Positions 24,739 to 34,242 are shown, numbered from the stretch's first letter. The stretch: DNA of 64,000 bases from Balneolaceae bacterium (GCA_006969905.1 CP030887.1:2592730-2656729); one strand, 5' to 3'. Program-made: numbers and translations. Notes: a model not told the origin generated them from the sequence alone.

Positions 24739-25661
24739 AAGCCGCAATTGATATAGGAACAAATACCACGCTTCTGCTAATCGCAGAGGTAGAAAATGGC
24801 GTGTTGAACGTAATCCATGAAGAGCAGCGAATGCCAAGGTTGGGAAAGGGTGTAGATGCGGGTGGAGCTATCAATAAGGCAAGCCGGGATCGTGTAGTGA
24901 ATGCACTTAAAGAGTACAAAGTAATAATTGATGCCGAGTACCCGGAAACAGAAGAAGTAATTGTAACGGCTACAAGTGCAGTTCGGGATGCATCAAACCG
25001 GGAAGAGTTTTTAGGATTTGTTAAAAAAGAAACAGGATTTGATGTACAACTCCTTTCCGGTAAAGAGGAAGCAGATTGCACATTTCTTGGGGCCGTTTCG
25101 GTTTTTGGGGATTCGTTCAGTTCAGATGTTTTTGTATTGGATATCGGGGGAGGTAGTACTGAATTGGCGCTTGGCCGTAAAGGCGTATTAACTGCTTCCC
25201 GTTCATTTGATATGGGATGTGTACGTTTCACGGAACGCTACCTCAAGCATGACCCTCCATTCACTGAAGAAATAAGGCAATGCAGGGAACAGGTAAAATA
25301 CCAGCTTTCCTCGTTTAAATTCAGGCCCAAAAGAAACGTCAGGGCTATCGGGGTGGCAGGTACAATGACTTCCTTAGCGGCAATTGATCTCCAGCTTGAG
25401 AGCTATGATTCCGGGAAATTGAACGGACACACCATCCAGAGAGACAAATTGAGTAAAAGTATAGAGCTGTTCAGCCTTCACACGCACAAACAACTTTTAG
25501 AACTGAGTCCTGTTGTAATGAAAGGCCGTGAAGATATTTTTCTGGCAGGGCTTCTGATACTCGAAGAGTTTTTGAATTTTTATCGAATTGATGAAATTAT
25601 AGTGTCTACAGGAGGCATAAGGCATGGCACGTTACTTAACCACGAAAATCTTAAAATTTGA
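24735..25661 (+). CDS. Exopolyphosphatase/pppGpp phosphohydrolase (Ppx/GppA family)
   Basis: A 308-residue, single-domain Ppx/GppA protein of the actin-like ATPase fold. Blocks seen: DIGTNTTLLLIAEV (N-terminal phosphate loop), TATSAVRDASN, LSGKEEADCTFLG, VLDIGGGSTELALG (second phosphate loop), GVAGTMTSLAA and STGGIRHG. It cleaves polyphosphate and/or pppGpp. It lacks the C-terminal HD-like domain of E. coli Ppx, as in short family members. It overlaps prmA by four bases and ends the coupled run. Confidence 0.9.
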   Translation: MKAAIDIGTNTTLLLIAEVENGVLNVIHEEQRMPRLGKGVDAGGAINKASRDRVVNALKEYKVIIDAEYPETEEVIVTATSAVRDASNREEFLGFVKKETGFDVQLLSGKEEADCTFLGAVSVFGDSFSSDVFVLDIGGGSTELALGRKGVLTASRSFDMGCVRFTERYLKHDPPFTEEIRQCREQVKYQLSSFKFRPKRNVRAIGVAGTMTSLAAIDLQLESYDSGKLNGHTIQRDKLSKSIELFSLHTHKQLLELSPVVMKGREDIFLAGLLILEEFLNFYRIDEIIVSTGGIRHGTLLNHENLKI

Positions 25662-25713
25662 CGTTTTCATTTCAGTTAAGCTTTGTATTTTAGGCTGATT
25701 ATTATCTTTCTAG

Positions 25714-26346
25714 ATGTCCCAAACAGATTCCCCAAATACTCAAAACGTTCCCAGAGAAAATGCTTCTGCAAGTAGTATAGAAGACGATTCCTTTGTTAAG
25801 AGTGCGTTAAAAGGGAATGAAGCTGCCTATCGCAAGCTGGTAGACAAATACGATCGCCCGATCTATTTCCACATCAAAAAGATGATTAAAGAGCAGGAGT
25901 TGGTAGAAGACCTGGTCCAGGAAGTATTCATGAAGGCTTTTAATAACCTATATACTTATAGTCATGAGTATGCTTTTTCTACCTGGTTATACCGTATTGC
26001 CACTAATCACACTATTGATTACTTAAGAAAAAAGAAGCTTCAGACATTATCCATCAACGACCCTTATAAAACAAAAGACGGGGAGATCGAGATTCAATTA
26101 CCGGACGATTCTTTTGCTACAGATAAGCAGGTAATGAATAAACAGCGCAAGGCTATTGTTCATGAGGCAATAGATGAGCTTCCCGAAAAATATAAAGCCG
26201 TTATCCAGATGCGGCACATGGATGAACTCAGCTACCAGGAGATTTCTGAGGAACTTGACTTACCTTTAGGAACCGTTAAGGCCCATATTTTTAGAGCAAG
26301 AGAGCTTCTCTATAAGGCTTTAAAGGACAAAAAAGACACTTTTTAG
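25714..26346 (+). CDS. ECF (RpoE-type) RNA polymerase sigma factor
   Basis: A 210-residue sigma-70 family protein. After a Ser/Asn-rich tail (1-25), region 2 spans YRKLVDKYDRPIYFHI, DLVQEVFMKAF and STWLYRIATNHTIDYLRKKK. Region 4 has ELPEKYKAVIQMRHMDELSY and the helix-turn-helix EISEELDLPLGTVKAHIFRA. Both regions are intact. No anti-sigma gene with a zinc-binding domain follows; the next gene encodes a lipoprotein. Target genes are not visible. Confidence 0.92.
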   Translation: MSQTDSPNTQNVPRENASASSIEDDSFVKSALKGNEAAYRKLVDKYDRPIYFHIKKMIKEQELVEDLVQEVFMKAFNNLYTYSHEYAFSTWLYRIATNHTIDYLRKKKLQTLSINDPYKTKDGEIEIQLPDDSFATDKQVMNKQRKAIVHEAIDELPEKYKAVIQMRHMDELSYQEISEELDLPLGTVKAHIFRARELLYKALKDKKDTF

Positions 26347-26348
26347 TA

Positions 26349-26374
26349 GAAATATTAGAAAATTTTAATATTTC
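26349..26374 (+). terminator. Weak AT-only stem-loop after the sigma factor gene
   Basis: GAAATATTA (26349-26357) pairs with TAATATTTC (26366-26374) around an eight-base loop, three bases after the sigma gene stop. The stem is all A-T except one G-C and has no T tract beyond TTTC, so it may be only a mild pause or processing site. Confidence 0.35.
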
Positions 26375-26412
26375 TTCGTGATTGCCGATAACCTTAAGTG
26401 AGGTTATTAATC

Positions 26413-27141
26413 ATGAAGAAATTTTTATCACATATCATTATCCCAGCCATTCTACTTGTAGGTTGCATACCTGCTCTTGAGGATCCTGATTTGATTATAG
26501 AGCAACCTAAATTTGAAGAACTTAGCGTAAAACATTTTGATCTTCATTTAGGCCAGGTACAGAATACAAGTAAAGCTGCCGTTAATAATGTGAAAAGCGC
26601 TATATATAATCTTGAATTAGTTAAAGATTACTTTCAAATAGTTACTGAAGAGGAATTAATAATACTAAAAGAAGTTTTAGCGGAAAAGTCATTAATCCAA
26701 TCAGGTGATTATTGGACAAAAAAGATCAATCATAAGGGAGATGTTGTAGAAGTATCTGTGTCGGTTACCAGCGAGAATGGGTTCAATTCATGGAAAGTTG
26801 AAAGATCTGTTAATGGTGAATTTCTTGAGCCTTGGATGTATGGAAATACTGATAATGCAGGATCAGTTAAGAATTGGAGTATTGAAACTAAATCAAACAA
26901 AATTTCAGCTGTTCAATTTAAATCTGAAGCCGGATCAATGAATGCTGATTTCCGCTTAATGAGCTCAGACAATGCAACAGTTAATTATACATTGGCAGAA
27001 GAAAGAAACTCCATGCAGTTTAGCCAGGGAGTAAACAATTTTGAGCTGGATTTGAATGTAAAAACCCATCAGGGCCAGTTAGTTACAAGAACGGATAAAA
27101 AGTGCTGGGACAGCTCTCTCAGAAATACCCGTTGTTCCTAG
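26413..27141 (+). CDS. Hypothetical lipoprotein
   Basis: About 242 residues from the ATG at 26413, which gives MKKFLSHIIIPAILLVGC, a clean type II signal peptide with LVGC lipobox. The rest is soluble and Asn/Ser/Lys-rich, without a domain I recognise; the C-terminus has two cysteines (KCWDSS, TRCS). The earlier GTG at 26398 adds five residues and is less likely. It follows the sigma factor and may belong to its regulon (inference from position only). Its 3' end overlaps the convergent queG by 23 bases. Confidence 0.6.
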   Translation: MKKFLSHIIIPAILLVGCIPALEDPDLIIEQPKFEELSVKHFDLHLGQVQNTSKAAVNNVKSAIYNLELVKDYFQIVTEEELIILKEVLAEKSLIQSGDYWTKKINHKGDVVEVSVSVTSENGFNSWKVERSVNGEFLEPWMYGNTDNAGSVKNWSIETKSNKISAVQFKSEAGSMNADFRLMSSDNATVNYTLAEERNSMQFSQGVNNFELDLNVKTHQGQLVTRTDKKCWDSSLRNTRCS

Positions 27142-28072
27142 TATGAAGCAACGCTGCTTTAATATTCCTTTTCAGCCCTTGGTACTTGGTTCGTTTTACA
27201 GCACTTCCCTCAAAAAGAATATCAAAATTAGTTTCACTAAGACTCTCCCAATCCCGGTTATTCAACTTGCTTAGTTCTGTTCTAGGGTGAAGGTCTGGAA
27301 AGGACGCCACTACCGAAAACTTGTTCCAGGGGCACACATCCTGGCAAATATCACATCCGAAGATCCACTCGTTTAATTTAGTTTCATCCACTTTACTAAA
27401 GACATCACGATGCTCGATGGTTAAATAGGAAATACATTTCGCGGAATCTACCCGGTATGGTTCATATATAGCATCAGTAGGGCATGCTTCAATACATTCT
27501 GTACAAGAGCCACAATGGTCAGTTTGTGGGGTGTTGTACACTAATTCTGTATCCAGAATAATTTCCCCGATAAAAAAGTATGAGCCTTTTTCTTTGTTTA
27601 TGAGGTTTGAGTGCTTTCCAATCCAGCCGAGCCCTGCCCTAACAGCCCAGGCTTTATCAAGTACAGGTGCAGAATCAACGAAGTATCGTCCGTTTACCCC
27701 ATTGCATGTATCATCGATAAAATTGAAAAGCTCCTTAAGTTTTTTCTTAACCACTTTGTGATAGTCTCTGCCCTGGGCATATTTAGCAATCTTGAGCCCA
27801 CTCTGGAGCTCATAATGCTGATGTGACGGATGATGGTAACTGGCCAGCACAGAAATTACAGACTTAGCTCCCGGAACCAGAAGGGTAGGATCAACCCTTT
27901 TTTCAAAATGATTGCCCATCCAGGCCATAGTGGCATGGCGATCCTGGTTCAGCCATTCTTCAAGACGCCGGGCTTCTGTTTCCATGAAACCTGCCTTAGC
28001 AAAACCACAGGCATCAAATCCAAGATTAAGAGCGTAGTTCTTAATCAAATCTGAAAGCCTGCTTACATCCAT
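27119..28072 (-). CDS. queG: Epoxyqueuosine reductase
   Basis: A 317-residue QueG. The cobalamin-binding N-terminal half includes FDACGFAKAGF, the catalytic aspartate region VDSAPVLDKAWAVRAGLGW (133-151) and KHSNLI. Two [4Fe-4S] clusters are marked by C187, C190, C193, C197, C213, C240, C243 and C247. It performs the last step of queuosine synthesis on tRNA. It lacks the C-terminal HEAT repeats of longer QueG proteins, as in many bacteria. A candidate queuosine-glycosylating enzyme lies 12 kb away at 40024. Confidence 0.92.
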   Translation of the reverse strand: MDVSRLSDLIKNYALNLGFDACGFAKAGFMETEARRLEEWLNQDRHATMAWMGNHFEKRVDPTLLVPGAKSVISVLASYHHPSHQHYELQSGLKIAKYAQGRDYHKVVKKKLKELFNFIDDTCNGVNGRYFVDSAPVLDKAWAVRAGLGWIGKHSNLINKEKGSYFFIGEIILDTELVYNTPQTDHCGSCTECIEACPTDAIYEPYRVDSAKCISYLTIEHRDVFSKVDETKLNEWIFGCDICQDVCPWNKFSVVASFPDLHPRTELSKLNNRDWESLSETNFDILFEGSAVKRTKYQGLKRNIKAALLHTRNNGYF

Positions 28073-28083
28073 CAGTCTACATT

Positions 28084-28785
28084 TTAAGAAACAGGGATGA
28101 GTTTATCGCCTTTCCAGGCCAGTTCCTGGAGAGTGCCATCAATCATACGAACTGTTCGGAAGGGATATCGCTTAACCAGGGCATAATCGTGGGTTACCAT
28201 AAGTACTGCCATACCCCGGTTGTTAATTTGTTTGAGCAGCTCCATAATGTTTTTACTGGCACCGGGATCAAGGTTTCCTGTAGGTTCATCGGCAAGCAGT
28301 ATCCGGGGCTCATTTGCCAGTGCCCTTGCTATAACCACACGTTGTTGTTCACCACCGGATAATTCATCGGGCATGTGTTTTCTGCGATGGCTAAGTCCGA
28401 CCATAGTTAGCACCTCCAGAACCCGCTGTTTAATGAACTTGGGTTTCTCTCCGGTTACCTGGAGGGCAAAAGCCACATTTTCAAAAACATCCCGGTCTGG
28501 CAGTAGTTGGAAATCCTGGAAAACAATACCCAGTCTTCTTCGAAGCATGGGTACTTCTTTCATGCTTATTTTGTTAACCGGGTAATCAGTAACTCTTACG
28601 GAACCCATTTCCGGTACAATATCCCTGTACAACAGTTTGAGAAAGGAACTCTTACCAATGCCGGTAGAACCTATGAGGTAGCAAAACTCTCCGTTATGGA
28701 GTTTAAAGTTTACGTTTTTGAGAATCTGGCGGTTCTCAAAACTCAGGTTCACATTTCGCAATTCTATTACCGCTGTTTCTGACAT
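28084..28785 (-). CDS. ftsE: Cell-division ABC ATPase FtsE
   Basis: A 233-residue ABC ATPase with Walker A GSTGIGKSS (39-47), Q-loop FQDFQLLPDRDVFENVAF, signature LSGGEQQRV, Walker B ILLADEPTGNLDP and the H-loop VTHD. The LLPDRDVFENVAFAL segment is characteristic of FtsE. With FtsX it gates cell-wall hydrolases at the division site. ftsX is not adjacent: the upstream gene is a methyltransferase overlapping by 19 bases and the downstream gene is queG. LolD-type function is a less likely alternative. Confidence 0.85.
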   Translation of the reverse strand: MSETAVIELRNVNLSFENRQILKNVNFKLHNGEFCYLIGSTGIGKSSFLKLLYRDIVPEMGSVRVTDYPVNKISMKEVPMLRRRLGIVFQDFQLLPDRDVFENVAFALQVTGEKPKFIKQRVLEVLTMVGLSHRRKHMPDELSGGEQQRVVIARALANEPRILLADEPTGNLDPGASKNIMELLKQINNRGMAVLMVTHDYALVKRYPFRTVRMIDGTLQELAWKGDKLIPVS

Positions 28786-29543
28786 TGAAGAACTAAAGTT
28801 ACTCGTGAGCTGTTTTCATCGGCCTCTAAAAGATCAAAATCTCCATAAGAAGCTACCAGATGATAGGAGGTTTGTTCCACAATTGATAGCATCTCATCCA
28901 AAGAATATACACGTTGCAGATGTGTTTCTTTAAAACGATGGATTACCTGGCTTCCATCTTCTGAAAGCTGTTCGATTTCAAATTCATTAGTATGGATTTG
29001 TTTTTTTGTGTCGTATGTGCTGGTTCTGAAAAAACGAAGAGCGCCGGAACCTGCTTCTTCATTGTTAAGGTAATCCACAGCTTCCATAGAGTTTTTTGGG
29101 GTAGAAAAATCGAAAATAAATAAACTCCCGGGCTTTAAAACCTCCGAGCAATCCTTTAATAGTTTGATGATCTCTTTGCCTGAATGAAGATAATTGATAC
29201 TGTCAAACACGGTATAAATGGCGTCAAATTGCTCTTTCACATTAATATCCTGGAAACTCATGGTTTTGAACCGAACCCCGGAGTCTTGCTGTTTTGCCTT
29301 TAATGATGCCACATCAATCATTTCCTGCGAAAGATCCGTAGCCAGGATTTGGTAGTACCCGAATTCCTCTAATGAAAGTGCTATTGATCCTGTTCCGCAG
29401 GCTAGCTCAAGTATTTTCTCCGGATCAGGGTGATGCAGCTGAAGAAGTTCGTCGATGTAATCAGCCCATGCTTCGTAATCCACATCTTCCATTAATCGAT
29501 CATAAAGAGGTGCCAGAGATGTATAAATAGGTTTTTTATCCAT
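28767..29543 (-). CDS. Class I SAM-dependent methyltransferase
   Basis: A 258-residue Rossmann methyltransferase: YDRLMEDVDYEAWADYI at the N-terminus, ILELACGTGSIALSL (motif I, near 43-57), LATDLSQEMIDVA and FDAIYTVFDSINYL (motif IV region). The C-terminal beta extension (KETHLQRVYSLDEM) resembles the YdaC/glycine-N-methyltransferase-like small-molecule group. The substrate is unknown. It overlaps pdxA by eight bases and ftsE by 19, so these belong to one operon. Confidence 0.8.
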   Translation of the reverse strand: MDKKPIYTSLAPLYDRLMEDVDYEAWADYIDELLQLHHPDPEKILELACGTGSIALSLEEFGYYQILATDLSQEMIDVASLKAKQQDSGVRFKTMSFQDINVKEQFDAIYTVFDSINYLHSGKEIIKLLKDCSEVLKPGSLFIFDFSTPKNSMEAVDYLNNEEAGSGALRFFRTSTYDTKKQIHTNEFEIEQLSEDGSQVIHRFKETHLQRVYSLDEMLSIVEQTSYHLVASYGDFDLLEADENSSRVTLVLQCQKQR

Positions 29544-30492
29544 TCCCCTTTATGTATTTATGAGCCAGGGAAGCAGCCAGCTTATACGCCTGGATAAAAG
29601 AGGAAGGATCAGCTATTCCTTTTCCTGCAATATTAAAAGCTGTTCCGTGATCCGGTGAAGTGCGGATGATAGGAAGGCCTGCGGAAAAGTTAACACCGCT
29701 CCCAAATGAAAGAAGTTTGAAAGGCGCCAGCCCCTGGTCGTGATACATGGCAAGGGTGGCATCAAAATGCCGGTACATCTTCTGTCCAAAAAAACCATCA
29801 GCTGGGAAAGGGCCACCAATATGATGGAAATGGGCTTTTATTTCTTGTAAAAGAGGTATGATGATTTCTTGTTCTTCGCTTCCGATAATTCCCCCATCAC
29901 CGGAGTGGGGGTTCAATCCCAAAACCGCAATTCTGGGTTCTTTGATAAGGAAATCGTGTATTAAGCTCTGGTTCAGAATGTTTAGCCGGTTCTCAATCAA
30001 TTCAGGAGTAATACTCCTGGAAACGTCTTTAAGAGGGACATGAACGGTAGTAAGAGCTACCCTTAGCTGCTCATTAACGAGCATCATAAGTACAGATCCG
30101 GCATTTGTTTTTTCTGCCAGAAACTCGGTATGCCCGGGAATTGTGTATCCCGCCAGGTTAACTGCTTCTTTAGAGATTGGAGCGGTAACCATTGCATTAA
30201 GGCTCTTATCCATGCAATGCTCTATGGCAACTTCAATGGAATTCATAGCTACTTTACCCGAAACAGAAGAAATAATACCGGGCCGTATATCCCGGGAATC
30301 AATCGAATCTATTTCGATGAGCTCATAATCTTCCCGGGTATCCAGAAGCTCTGTATAGTATTGCAATACATTTTTTGGAGCTATGACAACCGGGAGAGTG
30401 TCCGTTCCTTTGATCTCATGAAGAGATCTAAGGATAATTTCGGGGCCGATCCCATTTATATCTCCGATTGTAATACCAATGCGAGGTTTCAT
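29536..30492 (-). CDS. pdxA: 4-hydroxythreonine-4-phosphate dehydrogenase
   Basis: A 318-residue PdxA. Visible blocks: ITIGDINGIGPEII at the N-terminus, TAPISKEAVNLAGYTIPGHT with a metal-binding histidine, LGLNPHSGDGGIIGSEE, and MYHDQGLAPFKLL with a second metal histidine, then RTSPDHGTAFNIAGKG. It oxidises 4-phosphohydroxy-L-threonine in pyridoxal phosphate synthesis (DXP-dependent route), so pdxJ is expected elsewhere. It is the first gene of the pdxA-methyltransferase-ftsE run. Confidence 0.92.
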   Translation of the reverse strand: MKPRIGITIGDINGIGPEIILRSLHEIKGTDTLPVVIAPKNVLQYYTELLDTREDYELIEIDSIDSRDIRPGIISSVSGKVAMNSIEVAIEHCMDKSLNAMVTAPISKEAVNLAGYTIPGHTEFLAEKTNAGSVLMMLVNEQLRVALTTVHVPLKDVSRSITPELIENRLNILNQSLIHDFLIKEPRIAVLGLNPHSGDGGIIGSEEQEIIIPLLQEIKAHFHHIGGPFPADGFFGQKMYRHFDATLAMYHDQGLAPFKLLSFGSGVNFSAGLPIIRTSPDHGTAFNIAGKGIADPSSFIQAYKLAASLAHKYIKGNG

Positions 30493-30529
30493 GCTGCAAA
30501 GGTACTACAAATACCAAATAAACACGAAG

Positions 30530-31921
30530 CTATCCGGTTCCTAAAAGTACAAACTCGGAAAAACCTGATCCCTTTTCGAACACAAACTTCCTATTGGGGT
30601 AATTCCAGGTTTCCAGTACCCTTCCTTTCTCGGGAAAAACCCTTTCCTTAGAAAGTGGTGGGCCGAATTTTATATAAATAGAGCCCTGGTCGGTATCCTG
30701 TCCAAATGGGTTTTGAGGATTACTGAATTCCCTGAACGAATAATCCACCCTGCGATAGTATTCCGTCATTAACTCATTGTATTCAGTATCCGGGGTGGGA
30801 TCTTTAGAAGACCAGAACTTTCTGAATTTTTCTTCCTTTTCCCGTGTATTTCCTTTTTTCATTTCCTTCAACTGTTCTTCGCTGATAATGAACTTTAGCA
30901 TATCGGTTGCTATATCCAGGCTAAGAAGAGCAGGAGGCATATTCGGCCAATAAGAGCGAATGATTCTCCGGGCAAAAGGCTTAGTTTCTCCTTTTTTGGT
31001 AAGCTTAATCCGGTAGATATTGTTTTCAAAAGAAGCATTAGGTATTGAAATAAGTGCATAATCCAAACCTCCTGATTCCGATTCTGAAAGCTCTAAACCC
31101 GGCTCTTTGCCTTTTACAAACGAGAGGTGTTGGTTTTGAAGAACGTGTTCAGGCTTAATATCTGAAACATAAATACTTTCAAGTTCAGTAGTATCTTTTC
31201 GGTTTGGAACTACTTTTACCAACTCAACCTGGTATTCTTCTTCAGCATTGTAATCAGGAATATCAACCAGTACGGAAAAATCCTTTCCATATAAAACCCG
31301 GTTTCCCATATTCATGAGTTTCATTTGATTGGTTCTGGCATTTTCCTGGAGCAATATCACACTGCCTCTTTTCTTATTGTCGAAATCAGTGATTCGAATA
31401 TCCTGCCGCTGCGAGTTACGTTCGTTGGTTTCTCCCATCATACTGAGCTGGAGGAGATAATTATACTGGCCCGGTTTAAGGGTTGTTACCAGGTAACCGG
31501 AGTTATAATGATCCCGGGATTTGGTTTCTTCATAACTGGCTGAAAATACGGTATCCTGCCAGGCATCCCGTGTTACACTATTATAGTTTGTGTTTCTTCC
31601 TGATTTGCTTTTCCCTTCAAAAATCTCGGTGTTAAGCCTGAAGCTTGAATAGAACTCAGAACCGGAAGGAGCTTCAATTTCATCATTAAAGGTGATTTTT
31701 TTGAAAGGAAGAAAGTTGTTATCCAACCGGAAAATAAAAACAAGTTTAGTGTTTCCGGCACTGTCAGCAGGTAACTGAACCTGGTCAAAATGAAAAACTG
31801 GAGCTGCTGCACGGTTAGCTAAAGAAATATAATTTACGTTACTGGGTCGGCCCCGCTGTTGCGAAAAAATCGGAGAAGCAATAAAAAGCAGGGCAAAAAG
31901 TGTGAAACAGAAATTTTTCAT
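30530..31921 (-). CDS. GWxTD domain-containing exported protein
   Basis: A 463-residue protein with a signal peptide (FCFTLFALLFIASPIFSQQ). The middle is beta-rich. The C-terminal ~100 residues carry the GWxTD-type pattern FRKFWSSKDPTPDTEYNEL, YYRRVDYSFREF, GSIYIKFGPP and ETWNYPNRKFVFEKGSG. The family is largely confined to Bacteroidota, Balneolota, Gemmatimonadota and relatives; no enzyme activity is known. It stands alone upstream of pdxA. Confidence 0.85.
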   Translation of the reverse strand: MKNFCFTLFALLFIASPIFSQQRGRPSNVNYISLANRAAAPVFHFDQVQLPADSAGNTKLVFIFRLDNNFLPFKKITFNDEIEAPSGSEFYSSFRLNTEIFEGKSKSGRNTNYNSVTRDAWQDTVFSASYEETKSRDHYNSGYLVTTLKPGQYNYLLQLSMMGETNERNSQRQDIRITDFDNKKRGSVILLQENARTNQMKLMNMGNRVLYGKDFSVLVDIPDYNAEEEYQVELVKVVPNRKDTTELESIYVSDIKPEHVLQNQHLSFVKGKEPGLELSESESGGLDYALISIPNASFENNIYRIKLTKKGETKPFARRIIRSYWPNMPPALLSLDIATDMLKFIISEEQLKEMKKGNTREKEEKFRKFWSSKDPTPDTEYNELMTEYYRRVDYSFREFSNPQNPFGQDTDQGSIYIKFGPPLSKERVFPEKGRVLETWNYPNRKFVFEKGSGFSEFVLLGTG

Positions 31922-32037
31922 TTGGTAATATTTTTAAAAAAATGAATTGGCTTAATATCGGGTTTTAGCTTAAATAAAAATGCCTATTTTCAACGACGAA
32001 TCACATCGGCTATTATAATTTTAAAACAAATACAGTT

Positions 32038-33669
32038 ATGAGCGATATTTCCGGAAGCGCTACCAGGCATTGGCTGCATGATTTAATGGAGCAAATTAAT
32101 ACCCAGCAAGAAGAGATTAAACTGGGAGGGGGTACGTCAAGGATTGAGAAGGAGCACGCGAAAGGAAAAATGACAGCTCGTGAACGTATTGACAAGCTCA
32201 TTGATGCAGATACAAATTTTTTTGAGCTGGGGCTTTGGGCCGGATATGAGATGTATGGAGAAGAAGGAGGTTGCCCTGCCGGTGGAGTGGTAACCGGGAT
32301 CGGGACCGTAAGTGGCCGTCAGTGCATGATTGTTGCAAATGATGCCACGGTGAAAGCAGGGGCGTGGTTCCCCATCACGGCCAAGAAAAACCTGAGAGCC
32401 CAGGAAATAGCCATAGAAAATCATATTCCCCTTATTTATCTCGTTGATTCAGCCGGGGTATTTTTACCTATGCAGGATCAGATATTCCCCGATAAAGAAC
32501 ATTTTGGGCGCATGTTCAGGAACAATGCAGTGATCTCGGCCAAAGGAATTCCCCAGATAGCAGCCATTATGGGAAGTTGTGTTGCCGGGGGAGCCTATCT
32601 GCCTATTATGAGCGATGAAGCATTAATTGTAGACGGAACAGGAAGCGTGTTTTTAGCCGGTAGCTATCTGGTAAAAGCAGCTATTGGCGAGTCTGTGGAT
32701 AATGAGACTCTTGGCGGAGCTACCACCCATACCGAGATAAGCGGGGTTACCGATTATAAGATGAAAGACGATGCCGAATGCCTGAAAACCATCAGGGATT
32801 TGGTAGACAAACTGGGTCCTTTTAAAACAGCAGGGTTCAACCGTGCCGAAGCTAAAGAGCCCGCCCGTCCGGGAATAGATATTTACGACCTGCTTCCCGA
32901 ATCCCGAACTTCTCCTTATGATATGAACCATATCCTGGAATGTATTGTAGATGAAGGAAGCTTTACTGAGTTCAAAAAAGGATATGGCAATACAATTATC
33001 ACCGGTTATGCACGGATTGACGGATGGAGTGTAGGAATAGTGGCCAACCAGCGAACAGTTTCGCGTACCAAACAGGGTGAGATGCAAATTGGCGGTGTTA
33101 TTTACTCAGACAGTGCCGATAAAGCCGCCCGTTTTATTATGAATTGCAATCAGAAGAAAATACCTTTGATATTCTTCCAGGATGTAACGGGTTTTATGAT
33201 CGGCAAGCGGAGCGAACACGGGGGCATTATTAAAGACGGGGCTAAAATGGTGAATGCAATGGCTAACAGCACGGTTCCGAAGATCACTATTGTAGTTGGG
33301 AACAGCTACGGGGCAGGAAACTACGCCATGTGTGGCAGGGCTTATGATCCCCGTTTTATGTATGCGTGGCCCACGGCAAATATTGCGGTGATGAGTGGGG
33401 CATCAGCCGCAAAAACACTCACTCAGATTCAGGTTGCCACGCTTAAAAAGAAAGGAGAGGAAGTAGACGAAGCAAAACAGGATGAGTTGATGAAAGAAAT
33501 TACGGAGCGCTACAACAAACAAACCGATGTACGTTATGCAGCTTCACGCCTTTGGGTAGATGGGATTATAAATCCATTGGAAACCCGTGCACGTATCTCC
33601 AAAGCTATTGAGTGTGCGAATCTTAATCCCCATATCCCCGAATACAAAACCGGAGTAATCCAGGTTTAA
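32038..33669 (+). CDS. Acyl-CoA carboxylase beta subunit (methylcrotonyl-CoA carboxylase-like carboxyltransferase)
   Basis: A 543-residue biotin-dependent carboxyltransferase. GKMTARERIDKLID and FFELGLWAG open the crotonase-like N-domain. LVDSAGVFLPMQDQIFPDKEHFGR and IAAIMGSCVAGGAYLPIMSDE are closest in pattern to MccB (leucine degradation) rather than propionyl-CoA carboxylase. The C-domain has FFQDVTGFMIGKRSEHGG and VVGNSYGAGNYAMCGRAYDP. The biotin carboxylase/BCCP alpha subunit is not adjacent. The gene starts 117 bases from the divergent GWxTD gene. Confidence 0.88.
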   Translation: MSDISGSATRHWLHDLMEQINTQQEEIKLGGGTSRIEKEHAKGKMTARERIDKLIDADTNFFELGLWAGYEMYGEEGGCPAGGVVTGIGTVSGRQCMIVANDATVKAGAWFPITAKKNLRAQEIAIENHIPLIYLVDSAGVFLPMQDQIFPDKEHFGRMFRNNAVISAKGIPQIAAIMGSCVAGGAYLPIMSDEALIVDGTGSVFLAGSYLVKAAIGESVDNETLGGATTHTEISGVTDYKMKDDAECLKTIRDLVDKLGPFKTAGFNRAEAKEPARPGIDIYDLLPESRTSPYDMNHILECIVDEGSFTEFKKGYGNTIITGYARIDGWSVGIVANQRTVSRTKQGEMQIGGVIYSDSADKAARFIMNCNQKKIPLIFFQDVTGFMIGKRSEHGGIIKDGAKMVNAMANSTVPKITIVVGNSYGAGNYAMCGRAYDPRFMYAWPTANIAVMSGASAAKTLTQIQVATLKKKGEEVDEAKQDELMKEITERYNKQTDVRYAASRLWVDGIINPLETRARISKAIECANLNPHIPEYKTGVIQV

Positions 33670-33714
33670 CCAATTACAGATTGTCTGTAACTTTCTGTCT
33701 TATAGGCATATCTT

Positions 33715-34221
33715 ATGCGCTACAACATAAAACAAGATGCACAATTTTACCGCGTTAAGGTGGAGGCCAGCTTTACCTTAATTGATTATATGCTGTTGTT
33801 TGCCAGTGCACTGGGTACGGTTTTCTTTGCCTTGTTTTCTATACTATTTTTCGGGACCGTATTTGTAAAGCTTTTTACCCAGCATGAGTTTGAGTTTGAC
33901 AAGGACCATTATGAAATGACCCAATACCTCCGGCTTTTCAATTACTTTCGCTTTAAACGGCATGTACTTTCTTATGGGGATATAAACAGGATCGTATTGA
34001 GTAATGCGGAAAGTGGAAATGCACTAAGCGGCCGGGGATTTTTATCCAAAGAGTGGTTTACCATTGATATCGTCACTTCAACCAAAGTTCACCGGATCGC
34101 AAAGGTAGAAGAAGACGAACTGGAAGAAACCTACGAACTATACTACGAACTATACTACGAACTACAAGAAGAATTAGGGGAAGTGCTCAGTTTTGAGGTG
34201 GATATTGTGGAGGTAGATTAG
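33715..34221 (+). CDS. Hypothetical membrane protein with a 12-base tandem repeat near its 3' end
   Basis: A 168-residue protein with one long or two short membrane segments (LIDYMLLFASALGTVFFALFSILFFGTVFVKLF, about 22-54). A soluble domain of about 110 residues rich in beta propensity follows. Near the C-terminus the tandem TACGAACTATAC repeats (34132-34165) encode YELYYELYYEL, a likely site of copy-number slippage. Residues 60-130 could be a PH-like domain, but I cannot confirm this. It follows the carboxylase gene by 45 bases. Confidence 0.6.
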   Translation: MRYNIKQDAQFYRVKVEASFTLIDYMLLFASALGTVFFALFSILFFGTVFVKLFTQHEFEFDKDHYEMTQYLRLFNYFRFKRHVLSYGDINRIVLSNAESGNALSGRGFLSKEWFTIDIVTSTKVHRIAKVEEDELEETYELYYELYYELQEELGEVLSFEVDIVEVD

Positions 34222-34242
34222 CTTACTTCAATTTAGAAGTGC

